64,000 nucleotides of DNA, taken from NCBI RefSeq assembly GCF_000685235.1, contig NZ_ARYH01000001.1, positions 1,054,001-1,118,000 of the forward strand, in the 5' to 3' direction. The notes beneath the pieces were generated by a model that searched no databases, was not told the DNA's origin, and saw only the letters and a program-made list of their open reading frames with translations. The position numbers and the translations under genes were made by a program. The stretch is from Hyphomonas adhaerens MHS-3 (GTDB lineage Bacteria; Pseudomonadota; Alphaproteobacteria; Caulobacterales; Hyphomonadaceae). This document shows, piece by piece, positions 1 through 8,182 of the stretch; position 1 is the stretch's first letter, and each line of letters begins with the position of its first letter.

Positions 1-1
1 C

Positions 2-487
2 GGCTCCAACGCCATCGGCCTGTTCCACCCGTTCCTTGAGGACGAAAGTGTCCGCATGATCGGTGTCGAGGCCGCTGGCCATGGGATCGAGACGGGCGAG
101 CATGCCGCCGCGCTGAACGGCGGGCGGCCCGGCATCCTGCACGGCAACCGCACCTATCTGCTGCAAACCGATGACGGCCAGATCCTCGATGCGCACTCGA
201 TTTCTGCCGGGCTCGACTATCCCGGTATCGGGCCGGAACATGCCTTCCTGCGTGACACGGGCCGGGCCGAATATCTCTCAACGACAGACAAGGAAGCGCT
301 GGAGGCGTTCCAGCTCTGCACCAAACTCGAAGGCATCATCCCGGCGCTGGAGCCGTCCCACGCGCTCGCCCGCGTCGGGGAAGTGGCGCAGGAGCTCGGA
401 CCTGACGGCCTGATCGTCCTGAACATGTGCGGCCGGGGTGACAAAGATGTGTTCTCTGTTGCCAAGCATCTCGGAGTGGAGATGTGA
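2..487 (+). CDS. trpB: Tryptophan synthase beta subunit, C-terminal part
   Basis: The gene enters from the left edge, so only the last 161 codons are present. TrpB joins indole and serine with pyridoxal phosphate in the alpha2-beta2 complex with TrpA. The reading frame opens on [11 protein letters not shown], the glycine/serine-rich loop that binds the PLP phosphate, and ends with the family's usual GRGDKD motif. Its stop overlaps a GTG start of the next gene (GTGA at 484-487), so translation is probably coupled. Unusually, trpA does not follow directly: a lipoprotein gene and cutA lie between. No frameshift is seen in the part present. Confidence 0.95.
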   Translation, partial: GSNAIGLFHPFLEDESVRMIGVEAAGHGIETGEHAAALNGGRPGILHGNRTYLLQTDDGQILDAHSISAGLDYPGIGPEHAFLRDTGRAEYLSTTDKEALEAFQLCTKLEGIIPALEPSHALARVGEVAQELGPDGLIVLNMCGRGDKDVFSVAKHLGVEM

Positions 488-858
488 GGCAGGTTCTTCC
501 CGTTATCCTTCTTGTTTTACTGGGCGCCTGCGTGCCGACGACCAAGTATACATATGTCCCGCTGACGCAGCAGAATTTCGAGGCGGCGCAGAATGGCGAG
601 AAGATTCCGCTCGTGGCGCACGATACAGTGCTCTGTTTTGCCGATGGGCGGACGGCACCTATCCGGGATGCGGAATGGACCGATAATGGCATCTGCGGGC
701 AGGCACATCCCCCGATTGGCGATGATGATGGCAACCGATGCTATGACTGGGACCAGATCGCCGGTATCGGCATTCCATACGAAGGGCGCTCCCTGTCGGT
801 TATTCCCATGGCCGCCGTGCAGATAGGAAAATGTGACCTGGAGGCGCTTGCAGAATGA
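484..858 (+). CDS. Small lipoprotein of unknown function
   Basis: This 124-aa protein begins with a short basic and hydrophobic segment ending in the lipobox LLGAC, so it is predicted to be cleaved before Cys16 and lipidated. The mature part is small and acidic, with three further cysteines in or near CFADG, GICGQ and NRCYDW that could form disulphides in the periplasm. The GTG start overlaps the trpB stop by four bases and its own stop overlaps the cutA start (ATGA at 855-858), so it is part of the trp operon transcript. I do not recognise the family, and nothing in the sequence ties it to tryptophan synthesis. Confidence 0.7.
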   Translation: MRQVLPVILLVLLGACVPTTKYTYVPLTQQNFEAAQNGEKIPLVAHDTVLCFADGRTAPIRDAEWTDNGICGQAHPPIGDDDGNRCYDWDQIAGIGIPYEGRSLSVIPMAAVQIGKCDLEALAE

Positions 859-1175
859 CCGACCTTCTCCTCATCCGCATCACTTGCCCGTCCCAGCGCG
901 TGGCCGAGGACATCGGCGATGCCGCCGTTGAGCACAAACTGGCCGCCTGCGCGAACCTCGAAGGCCCGGTCTCGTCCACCTATCGCTGGAAAGGCGTGGT
1001 GGAGCAGGCGTTTGAATACATTCTCTGGCTCAAGGCGCCGAAAGCAAATTGGGACCGGATCGAGGCCCTCGTCCTTACCCATCACCCTTATGATGTCCCG
1101 GCCATGGTGGCGCTGCCTTGCCTTGAGGCGCACGACCCCTATGCCGCCTGGGTCCACGAAAACACGGAAGTCTGA
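855..1175 (+). CDS. cutA: CutA1 divalent-cation tolerance protein
   Basis: The product has 106 residues, the normal length for CutA1, a trimeric ferredoxin-like-fold protein linked to copper and other divalent-metal tolerance. Family features visible here are the N-terminal beta strand LLLIRITCPS, the LAACANL segment, the YRWKG turn and the C-terminal stretch HHPYDVPAMVALP. The start overlaps the preceding stop by ATGA, and the TGA stop shares its last base with the ATG of trpA, so the protein is translated within the trpB-trpA transcript. Its biochemical role remains poorly defined across the family. Confidence 0.9.
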   Translation: MTDLLLIRITCPSQRVAEDIGDAAVEHKLAACANLEGPVSSTYRWKGVVEQAFEYILWLKAPKANWDRIEALVLTHHPYDVPAMVALPCLEAHDPYAAWVHENTEV

Positions 1176-2002
1176 TGCCAACGGAACGTATTACCGCTGC
1201 CTTCGACCGCGCGAAGGCCGACAAGCGCGCAGTCCTTGTCTCTTATCTCATGGCCGGCGATCCGGACCTTGAGACGAGTTATCAGGCGCTCTGCGCCCTG
1301 CGCGACAATGGCGCCGACATTATCGAGCTGGGCGCGCCCTTTACTGATCCCATGGCCGATGGCCCGGCGATCCAGCGGGCTGGCCTGAGGGCGCTCGCCG
1401 CAAAGACGAAGCTGACCGATGTGCTGGCCCTGATCGCCCGGTTCCGCGAAAGCGACCAGACCACGCCGATCATCATCATGGGCTATGCCAATCCGGTCCA
1501 TTCCATGGGGTATGGCGCGTTTGCCGAAGCCGCCCACAAGGCCGGGGTCGATGGCACGATCATCGTTGACCTGCCGCCGGAAGAGGACGGCCCGCTGCGG
1601 GAAGAATACGCCAAATACGGCCTCTCCGTGATCCGTCTGGCCACGCCGACCACGCATGAGGCGCGCATGAAGAAGGTTGCCGAAGGGGCCTCCGGATTTC
1701 TGTATTTCGTCTCCGTGACCGGTGTGACAGGGGCGGGAAGCGCCGATCCTGCAGCAATTGCTGCGAATATCGACATGGCCCGGCGCGTGTCCGGACTGCC
1801 GGTTTGTGTCGGATTCGGTGTAAAAACCGGTGCACAGGCTGCGGAAATGGCTAAAATAGCCGATGGGGTTGTCGTAGGCAGTGCTTTCGTGGAGCATGCA
1901 GAGGCGGCTCACGAATCAGGGGATCTGGCCTGCGCGCCCCAGGGAATGGGGGTTCTGGCCGGAGAACTGAGCAAGGCGATCGCAGGGGTCGCAAAACCGT
2001 AG
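1175..2002 (+). CDS. trpA: Tryptophan synthase alpha subunit
   Basis: TrpA cleaves indole-3-glycerol phosphate to indole and glyceraldehyde 3-phosphate and passes indole to TrpB through the internal tunnel. At 275 residues it is normal in length for a TIM-barrel TrpA. The catalytic pair is visible as Glu51 in IELGAPFTDP and Asp62 in MADGPAIQ, matching Glu49 and Asp60 of the E. coli enzyme. The phosphate-binding VGFGVKT loop and the VVGSAFV strand are near the C-terminus. The start overlaps the cutA stop. The next gene, accD, begins 28 bases downstream. Confidence 0.97.
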   Translation: MPTERITAAFDRAKADKRAVLVSYLMAGDPDLETSYQALCALRDNGADIIELGAPFTDPMADGPAIQRAGLRALAAKTKLTDVLALIARFRESDQTTPIIIMGYANPVHSMGYGAFAEAAHKAGVDGTIIVDLPPEEDGPLREEYAKYGLSVIRLATPTTHEARMKKVAEGASGFLYFVSVTGVTGAGSADPAAIAANIDMARRVSGLPVCVGFGVKTGAQAAEMAKIADGVVVGSAFVEHAEAAHESGDLACAPQGMGVLAGELSKAIAGVAKP

Positions 2003-2030
2003 TGGCTATTACAGCCGTGGAGGTTGTCGG

Positions 2031-3002
2031 ATGAACTGGATCAACAAGGTCACCCCGCCGGGCCTGAAGACCATGCTGGCCAAGCGTGACACGCCGGATG
2101 ATCTGTGGGTGAAATGCCCGCTCTCCGGTGAGCTGGTCTACAAAACCGACCTGGAAGAGAACTGGCATGTGACGCCGGCGGGTGCGCATCTGCGTATTTC
2201 GCCGCGCACGCGGTTCCGTCTCCTGTTCGACGATGAGCGCTGGGAGCCGATCGAGCTGCCGGGCGTGGCCCTGGATCCACTGAAGTTCAAGGACGACAAG
2301 CCCTATCCGGCCCGGCTGAAAGCGGCCAAGTCGAAGATTGCGGCTCGCGAAAAGAAAGAAACCGAAGGCGGCGGTGCGCCGTTGCTGCAGGACGACTGCA
2401 TGGTTGCGGCCTATGGCAAAATCGGCGGCGTTCCGGCTGTTGTTCTTGTTCAGGACTTTGCCTTCATGGGCGGCTCGCTCGGCATGGCAGCCGGGGAGGG
2501 GTTCATCACCGCGGCCCATATGGCGCTCGCCCGCAAGGCGGCCTTCGTCGTCTGCACGGCGTCCGGCGGGGCGCGCATGCAGGAGGGCACGCTCAGCCTG
2601 ATGCAGATGCCGCGCACGACGCTCGCCATCAACGAACTTGGCGAAGCGAAACTGCCTTATGTCGTCGTGCTGACCGACCCGACCTCGGGCGGCGTCTCGG
2701 CCTCTTACGCCATGCTTGGGGATGTCCATATCGCTGAGCCGGGCGCAATGATCGCGTTCTCCGGTCCGCGCGTGATCGAGCAGACCATCCGCGAAAGCCT
2801 GCCCAAAGGCTTCCAGCGGTCGGAGTTCCTGCGTGAAAAAGGCCAGGTCGATATCGTCGTCGACCGGCGCAAGATGAAAGAGACGCTGTCGCGCGTGCTC
2901 TCCATGCTGATGCCGAAGTCGCGCCGGTCCAGTGACAGCATACCGGCCTCTCTGAATCCGCCGAAAACGCACGTGTCCAAGTCCAAGGGCAAGTCTGATT
3001 GA
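2031..3002 (+). CDS. accD: Acetyl-CoA carboxylase carboxyltransferase subunit beta
   Basis: AccD and AccA form the carboxyltransferase that moves the carboxyl group from biotin to acetyl-CoA, the first step of fatty acid synthesis. The 323-aa product has the crotonase-like core with GGSLGMAAGEG, SGGARMQEG and PTSGGVSASYA. The N-terminal zinc ribbon is degenerate: only Cys29 of the four expected cysteines is left (KCPLSGE, then HVTPAGAH), so zinc is unlikely to bind; I recall this in other alphaproteobacterial AccD. The start follows GGAGG (2020-2024). The order trpA-accD-folC is common in alphaproteobacteria. Confidence 0.96.
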   Translation: MNWINKVTPPGLKTMLAKRDTPDDLWVKCPLSGELVYKTDLEENWHVTPAGAHLRISPRTRFRLLFDDERWEPIELPGVALDPLKFKDDKPYPARLKAAKSKIAAREKKETEGGGAPLLQDDCMVAAYGKIGGVPAVVLVQDFAFMGGSLGMAAGEGFITAAHMALARKAAFVVCTASGGARMQEGTLSLMQMPRTTLAINELGEAKLPYVVVLTDPTSGGVSASYAMLGDVHIAEPGAMIAFSGPRVIEQTIRESLPKGFQRSEFLREKGQVDIVVDRRKMKETLSRVLSMLMPKSRRSSDSIPASLNPPKTHVSKSKGKSD

Positions 3003-4252
3003 GCGGAGACAGTGCGGCCCTTGCCGCAGCGCTGAAGCGTTTCGAAGGGCTCTATCCTGAAGTCATTCACCTGTCGCTGGGACGGGTCGAGGCTGCTTTG
3101 GAAGCGCTCGGCCGTCCGCAGGACCGGCTGCCGCCTGTCATTCATGTCGCCGGCACGAACGGGAAGGGGTCCACCTCCGCCTTCATGCGGGCGATGGCCG
3201 AAGCGGCGGGCCTGAAGGTCCACGTCTTCACCAGTCCGCACCTTGTCCGGTTCAATGAACGTATCCGGCTGGCGGGCGAGATCGTTGACGATGACCGCCT
3301 GATCGACTGGCTGACGCGCACTTACGAGGCCACGCGGGGGAAGGAAATCACCCATTTCGAGGCGACGACGGCGGCGGCGCTGCTGGCCTTTTCCGAAGTG
3401 CCGGCGGACCTGCTGATCCTCGAAGTCGGCCTCGGCGGCCGCTATGACGCGACCAATGTGATCGAGCAGCCGGCGCTGTGCGTGATCACGCCGGTGGACT
3501 TTGATCACAAGGCGTTTCTTGGCTCGGACATCCGCAAGATCGCGGGCGAGAAGGCGGGGATCATCCGGCCGGGCCGTCCGGTGCTCAGCGCCATCCAGCG
3601 CAAGGTCTGCGATGATGTCATCACGGCCGAAGCAGCCCTTCAGGGGGCGCCGCTTTACAAGCTCAAGGCGCACTATATCGATGCCATGCCGGATCATATC
3701 GGACTTATAGGTGAGCATCAGCGGGCCAATGCGGCACTTGCGGCGATGGCCATGCAGCTGTTCGGCAATTCCACCCGCATTCCGCAGGAGGCCATCTTTG
3801 AAGGGGCGCGCACCGCGACCTGGCCAGCCCGGATGCAACGCCTGAAAGACGGCCCGCTCACGGCGCGCGTGCCCGGCACCGAGGTCTGGCTCGATGGCGG
3901 CCACAATCCGCATGCGGCCCGGGCCATCGCCCGCCACCTCGCAAAGCAGGAAGGGAAGACCGTGCTTGTTTCGGCGATGCTGGCCTCGAAGGATGCGACC
4001 GGCTTCTTCCTGCCGTTTCGCTCTTTGCGCCCACAGGTCTTCACCGTGCCGAATGCGCCGGGCCATCGGGCCGCAGAACCGGACGAACTGGCCGAAGCGG
4101 CGAACACGGCCGGACTGGACGCCGTTGCATGTGACAGCCTGGAAGCGGGGCTGAAAGCGGCAGCCGAAACGGGGGCAGACCGGATCCTGATCTGCGGATC
4201 GCTGTACCTCGCCGGGGAAGTCCTGTCGAAAAATGAGGAAGAGCCGGTCTAG
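2999..4252 (+). CDS. folC: Bifunctional folylpolyglutamate/dihydrofolate synthase
   Basis: FolC adds glutamate to dihydropteroate and to folates in an ATP-dependent ligase reaction. The 417-aa protein has the Mur-ligase-type P-loop HVAGTNGKGSTSAF, the TSPHLVRFNERI segment, and the LEVGLGGRYDATNV and PVDFDHKAFLG motifs typical of the family. A TTG start at 2999 overlaps the accD stop (TTGA), which explains the short distance and suggests coupling. A GC-rich hairpin lies about 30 bases past the stop. This is probably the last gene of the trpB-cutA-trpA-accD-folC operon. Confidence 0.95.
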   Translation: MSGDSAALAAALKRFEGLYPEVIHLSLGRVEAALEALGRPQDRLPPVIHVAGTNGKGSTSAFMRAMAEAAGLKVHVFTSPHLVRFNERIRLAGEIVDDDRLIDWLTRTYEATRGKEITHFEATTAAALLAFSEVPADLLILEVGLGGRYDATNVIEQPALCVITPVDFDHKAFLGSDIRKIAGEKAGIIRPGRPVLSAIQRKVCDDVITAEAALQGAPLYKLKAHYIDAMPDHIGLIGEHQRANAALAAMAMQLFGNSTRIPQEAIFEGARTATWPARMQRLKDGPLTARVPGTEVWLDGGHNPHAARAIARHLAKQEGKTVLVSAMLASKDATGFFLPFRSLRPQVFTVPNAPGHRAAEPDELAEAANTAGLDAVACDSLEAGLKAAAETGADRILICGSLYLAGEVLSKNEEEPV

Positions 4253-4278
4253 GCACCTGAAAAGGTTTCCGGACATGG

Positions 4279-4306
4279 AAAAAGGGCGGCCAATCAGGCC
4301 GCCCTT
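4279..4306 (-). terminator. Rho-independent terminator of mscL
   Basis: A perfect 10-bp inverted repeat (4282-4291 and 4297-4306) with a 5-base loop is followed on the reverse strand by a run of five T. It therefore terminates reverse-strand mscL transcription and may also stop folC transcripts arriving from the other side. Confidence 0.8.
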
Positions 4307-4385
4307 CCCACTCTACGCGTACTCTACTGTCCGGGAATATGGGCATTGAACCCTTAACAGAACCCGAACGCGGTGACCGCAGGGC

Positions 4386-4799
4386 CTAGCTGGACTGTTT
4401 TGCCAGCAGGTTGCGGATTTCTTCCAGAAGCACTTCCTGGCGCGGCGGGGCCGGCGGCGGAGCGGCTTCTTCCTTTTTCTTCATTTTGTTCATGCCCTTG
4501 ATGAGGAGGAACATGACGAAGGCGACGATGGTGAAGGAGATAATGGCGGAGATGAAGTCTCCGATTTTCACGACGACGGCCTCCTTGAGGACTTCGCCGT
4601 CGGCGCCGAGCGTGGCAGGCACCATCTCGTAATTCCAGCTGCCGAAATCCAGGCCGCCCATGACCGGACTGAGCAGGGGCAGGAAAACCCCCTGGATGAA
4701 GGCGGTGACCAGTGTCGCGAATGCGCCGCCCATGACAAAGGCAACCGCCATGTCAACGAGGTTGCCCTTCATTGCGAACTCTTTGAATTCCTTGAACAT
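4386..4799 (-). CDS. mscL: Large-conductance mechanosensitive channel
   Basis: MscL forms a pentameric inner-membrane pore that opens under membrane tension and releases solutes during osmotic downshock. The 137-aa protein starts with the amphipathic N-terminal helix FKEFKEFAMKGN. The pore-lining first transmembrane helix follows (DMAVAFVMGGAFATLV), then the periplasmic loop, the second transmembrane helix (ISAIISFTIVAFVMFLLI) and a basic, proline-rich cytoplasmic tail ending in a short helix. Length and order are standard. It is a single-gene unit with its own terminator. Confidence 0.97.
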   Translation of the reverse strand: MFKEFKEFAMKGNLVDMAVAFVMGGAFATLVTAFIQGVFLPLLSPVMGGLDFGSWNYEMVPATLGADGEVLKEAVVVKIGDFISAIISFTIVAFVMFLLIKGMNKMKKKEEAAPPPAPPRQEVLLEEIRNLLAKQSS

Positions 4800-4899
4800 T
4801 CAGTGTCCCTTCCTGCGCTTCTTTCCCTTTGCCATCCAGACTGATGGTCTTGTTCCAAAATCTGGTCAAGACAGTTTACATCTGGAAAGGCGGGGTCAC

Positions 4900-5199
4900 C
4901 TACCGGGCTTCCGGGTCCTCGCCGCCATTCACGCGGGCGCGCAGTTCCTTGCCGGCCTTGAAGAACGGAACGGATTTGGCCGGCACTTCGACCGGTTCCC
5001 CTGTGCGCGGGTTGCGCCCCTTGCGGGAATCGCGTTCGCGGACAGAAAACGCGCCAAAGCCGCGCAGCTCGACACGGTCACCGCGGGCGAGCGCGGCGGC
5101 GATCTCGTCTAGGATGACATTCACGACCTTTTCCAGATCTTCCTGGCGAAGGTGCGAATATTCCGTAGCGAGTTTTGCGATCAGTTCAGACTTCAGCAT
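4900..5199 (-). CDS. ihfB: Integration host factor subunit beta
   Basis: IhfB pairs with IhfA to bind and sharply bend DNA at promoters, replication origins and recombination sites. I chose the ATG at 5199 because it gives the family N-terminus [11 protein letters not shown] and a 99-aa protein; longer readings add unrelated residues. The signature [18 protein letters not shown] and the DNA-arm segment [15 protein letters not shown] are intact. It sits downstream of cmk and rpsA, the usual proteobacterial order, and its product could also assist the tyrosine integrase of the nearby element. Confidence 0.95.
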   Translation of the reverse strand: MLKSELIAKLATEYSHLRQEDLEKVVNVILDEIAAALARGDRVELRGFGAFSVRERDSRKGRNPRTGEPVEVPAKSVPFFKAGKELRARVNGGEDPEAR

Positions 5200-5218
5200 C
5201 CCATTGATATAAAACGCA

Positions 5219-5300
5219 TTTGCGGCGGGAGCGCTAGGCCCCCGCCGCAAAGATTTCGTCAAATTTAGAAAGCTGGTCTTGCCGGCCCAACCGGGCCGGC
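5219..5300 (-). terminator. Two GC-rich hairpins between rpsA and ihfB
   Basis: An 8-bp perfect stem with an AACC loop (5281-5300) and an 11-bp perfect stem (5219-5229 with 5241-5251) lie in the 111-bp gap after rpsA. Neither is followed by a clear T run on the reverse strand, so they may attenuate or process the rpsA-ihfB transcript rather than end it fully. Confidence 0.45.
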
Positions 5301-5310
5301 CTTACCCGGC

Positions 5311-7269
5311 TCAGCCCTGAAGGGCTTCAGCCTCGGCTTTCCAGTCAGCGCCCTTGCCGGACGTGCCAACTTCTTCTTCCAGAGTTGCCAGCTGTTCGTC
5401 CGACATGGAGGCGATCTGCCAGAAGTGGAAGATACCGGCTTCGTTCAGCTTCTTCTCGAAAGCCGGGCCAACACCTTTGATCTGCTTCAGATCGTCAGCT
5501 TGTTCCTGCGGGGCCGACAGGCGGCCATTCGCATCGACATCGCCGGAATCTTCAGCCGGAGCGGCTTCTTCCTTGCTGCTGCCCGAGGAGGCCAGGGCCG
5601 CGCCGAGAATATCACCCAGCGAGGCGCCGGCATCTGCCGAACCATACTGTGCGACGGCTTCTGCCTCTTCAGCGATTTCCAGGGCCTTGATCGAGAGCGA
5701 CACGCGGCGCGAGCCACGATCGACCTGGATCACCTTGGCGTCGACCTTGTCGCCAACAGCGAAGCGTTCCGGACGCTGATCTGCGCGGTCACGCGACAGA
5801 TCGGAGCGGCGGATGAACGACTTCATTGCCGGTTCGCCGAATTCGACTTCGATCCCGCCCGAGGTGATCTCGGTGACGGTGCAGGTCACGGTCGAGCCGC
5901 GCTTCACGCCGCCGCCGGTATTGAGCGATTCCATCGGATCGCCTGCCAGCTGCTTGATGCCCAGCGAGATACGCTCTTTGTCGACATCGACGTCGAGCAC
6001 TTTCGCCTTGACCATGTCACCCTTGTTGTAGGCTTCGATGGCCTGGTCACCCGACTGATCCCAGGAGATGTCGTTGATGTGAACCATGCCGTCCAGGTCC
6101 GGGCCGAGGCCGACGAACAGGCCGAACTCGGTGATGCCGCGGACTTCGCCTTCGATCTCGGTGCCGATCGGATGCTCTGCCAGGAAGGCCGACCACGGAT
6201 TGTCCATGGTTTGCTTCAGGCCGAGCGAGATGCGGCGCTTCTCGGAATCGACGTCCAGCACTTCCACATCGACTTCCTGAGAGGTCGACAGGATCTTGCC
6301 GGGGTGCACGTTCTTCTTGGTCCAGCTCATTTCGGAGACGTGGATCAGGCCCTCGACACCGTCTTCCAGCTCCACGAAGGCGCCGTAGTCGGTGATGTTG
6401 GTGACGATGCCCTTGAGGCGCGCACCAACCGGGTAACGCACATCGATGCCATCCCAAGGATCGGCGCCGAGTTGCTTCATGCCGAGCGAGATACGCTGGG
6501 TTTCCGGGTTGATCTTGATGATCTGGACTTCGACTTCCTGGCCGACTTCAACCACCTGAGACGGGTGATTGATGCGCTTGTAGGACATGTCGGTGACGTG
6601 CAGCAGGCCGTCGATGCCGCCGAGGTCAACGAACGCACCGTAATCGGTGATGTTCTTGACGATACCCTTGCGGACGTCGCCTTCAGCCATGTCGGACACG
6701 ATTTCAGCCCGTTGTTCGGCGCGGCTCTCTTCGAGGATGGCACGGCGGGAAACAACGATGTTGCCGCGCGAGCGATCCAGTTTGAGAACGGCGAACGGCT
6801 GGACTTCGCCCATGAGCGGGCCGACATCGCGCACGGGGCGGATGTCCACCTGGGAGCCCGGAAGGAAGGCGTTGACGCCGCCGAGGTCGACGGTGAAGCC
6901 GCCTTTGACGCGGCCGGAGATGGCGCCCTTGACCGGTTCGTTGGCGTTGAAGCTCTTTTCGAGCTTGATCCAGCGCTCTTCGCGGCGGGCCTTGTCACGG
7001 GACAGGACAGCGTCGCCAAGGGCGTTTTCGATACGATCGAGATAGACGTCGACAATGTCGCCGGATTCCGGCTGCTTGTCTTCCATCGAGAATTCGCGGA
7101 GCGGGATACGGCCTTCGGTCTTGAGGCCGATGTCGACGAGCACGGCATCGTTTTCAATGCGGATGACGGTGGCCGGGACAACCTGGCCTTCCTGCATTGC
7201 CGACGCCGCAGCCGACGATTCGAACATGGAGGCGAAATCGTCGGAGGAGGGGTTCATAGATTCAGTCAT
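5311..7269 (-). CDS. rpsA: 30S ribosomal protein S1 with C-terminal helix-hairpin-helix extension
   Basis: S1 holds mRNA on the 30S subunit through repeated S1 OB-fold domains. The ATG at 7269 is preceded by AGGAA six bases upstream and gives a 652-aa protein. Six S1 repeats can be followed by recurring VKNITDYGAFVDLGG-type strands. About 75 residues are added after the last repeat: an acidic linker, then DDLKQIKGVGPAFEKKLNEA and a helical tail, which matches the small helix-hairpin-helix domain found as an extension in alphaproteobacterial proteins such as L21. That extension is not in the textbook S1. The gene lies between cmk and ihfB as usual. Confidence 0.95.
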   Translation of the reverse strand: MTESMNPSSDDFASMFESSAAASAMQEGQVVPATVIRIENDAVLVDIGLKTEGRIPLREFSMEDKQPESGDIVDVYLDRIENALGDAVLSRDKARREERWIKLEKSFNANEPVKGAISGRVKGGFTVDLGGVNAFLPGSQVDIRPVRDVGPLMGEVQPFAVLKLDRSRGNIVVSRRAILEESRAEQRAEIVSDMAEGDVRKGIVKNITDYGAFVDLGGIDGLLHVTDMSYKRINHPSQVVEVGQEVEVQIIKINPETQRISLGMKQLGADPWDGIDVRYPVGARLKGIVTNITDYGAFVELEDGVEGLIHVSEMSWTKKNVHPGKILSTSQEVDVEVLDVDSEKRRISLGLKQTMDNPWSAFLAEHPIGTEIEGEVRGITEFGLFVGLGPDLDGMVHINDISWDQSGDQAIEAYNKGDMVKAKVLDVDVDKERISLGIKQLAGDPMESLNTGGGVKRGSTVTCTVTEITSGGIEVEFGEPAMKSFIRRSDLSRDRADQRPERFAVGDKVDAKVIQVDRGSRRVSLSIKALEIAEEAEAVAQYGSADAGASLGDILGAALASSGSSKEEAAPAEDSGDVDANGRLSAPQEQADDLKQIKGVGPAFEKKLNEAGIFHFWQIASMSDEQLATLEEEVGTSGKGADWKAEAEALQG

Positions 7270-7418
7270 GTAAGGTTCCTGAGGCGGGACGAACGGTTCA
7301 AGGCAGGCGCGCACCATTGCGGCCTGCTGGATCGACCCGAGAGCGTGGTCTCTTTAAATCTTCAGTGGTGCAACCTGTTTGGATTTGAGGCCCCCTGTAT
7401 TTACAGGAGAAAGCCCCT

Positions 7419-8057
7419 TCAGGTGCGGTTTCCACGGGCGAGGGCGACCTTGACGGCTGCCAGCGCCTTTTCCACTGCGGCCTCTATAGTCAGGTCGGTG
7501 GTGTCTATCAAGACCGCATCTGCCGCCATGGCGGCCGGGGCGTCCTTGCGGTTCTGGTCGCGCTGGTCGCGTTCGCGCAGCTGCTGGATCACCTGTTCGA
7601 GGGAAACCTCCTCACCAAAGCCCAGCAGTTCCCGCCAGCGCCGGTAGCCGCGCTGCTCGACATCGGCATCCACCCAGAGCTTCACATCGGCGTCCGGGGC
7701 GATCACCGTACCGATATCGCGGCCGTCCAGAAGGGCGCCGCCGTCCTGCAGGGCGAAGGCGCGCTGCAGCTCGAACAGGGCCTGGCGGACCTTGGGCAGG
7801 GCGCTGACCACGGAGGCGGCCTTGCCGGCCTCGGCCGTGCGCAGCTCCGCTTCGTTGAAATCGGCAAGATCCAGCGCCGAGGCGAGCGCCGCGAGGCGGG
7901 CCTCATCGTCCAGCGGGACGCCCTGTTTCAGCGCCGCCACGGCCGTCGCGCGGTAAAGCCGCCCGGTGTCCATGTGGGGCAGGCCGTAATGCGACGCGAG
8001 CCGCTTCGCGATGGTGCCTTTCCCGGAGGCCGTCGTGCCGTCGATAGCAATGATCAT
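7419..8057 (-). CDS. cmk: Cytidylate kinase
   Basis: Cmk phosphorylates CMP and dCMP using ATP. The 212-aa product begins with the P-loop IDGTTASGKGTIAK and carries MDTGRLYRA, the NMP-binding LLDGRDIGTVIAPDA and the lid-like RRWREL segment of bacterial cytidylate kinases. The second P-loop serine is Thr (GTTASGKGT rather than GPxxSGKGT), as in other alphaproteobacterial homologues. The gene is about 150 bases upstream of rpsA on the same strand. The usual upstream neighbour aroA has been pushed 3.7 kb away by an SDR, a flavin oxidoreductase, a macro-domain and a TPR gene. Confidence 0.95.
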   Translation of the reverse strand: MIIAIDGTTASGKGTIAKRLASHYGLPHMDTGRLYRATAVAALKQGVPLDDEARLAALASALDLADFNEAELRTAEAGKAASVVSALPKVRQALFELQRAFALQDGGALLDGRDIGTVIAPDADVKLWVDADVEQRGYRRWRELLGFGEEVSLEQVIQQLRERDQRDQNRKDAPAAMAADAVLIDTTDLTIEAAVEKALAAVKVALARGNRT

Positions 8058-8111
8058 GGGCGCGGGGAGTGAGGGAAGGTCTCGGTGAAGTCAAGCGGGA
8101 GAAGTGGGGCA

Positions 8112-8168
8112 GGTTCCCGCACGAGCAAAGCGAAGGCGCAGCGGCCCCGCGCCGGAGGCGCGGGAACC
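8112..8168. repeat. GC-rich inverted repeat between the SDR gene and cmk
   Basis: GGTTCCCGC (8112-8120) pairs with GCGGGAACC (8160-8168), and inside it CCGCGCC-GGA-GGCGCGG (8147-8163) makes a second tight hairpin. It may be a transcript-end structure for the reverse-strand SDR gene or a dispersed extragenic palindrome; only one copy was noticed in this window. Confidence 0.4.
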
Positions 8169-8182
8169 GCCGCGAGCAGTCC

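Noticed and set aside
5425..7647. Long 740-codon forward frame opposite rpsA
   Set aside because: rpsA on the other strand has clear S1 repeats; high GC makes long antisense frames common.
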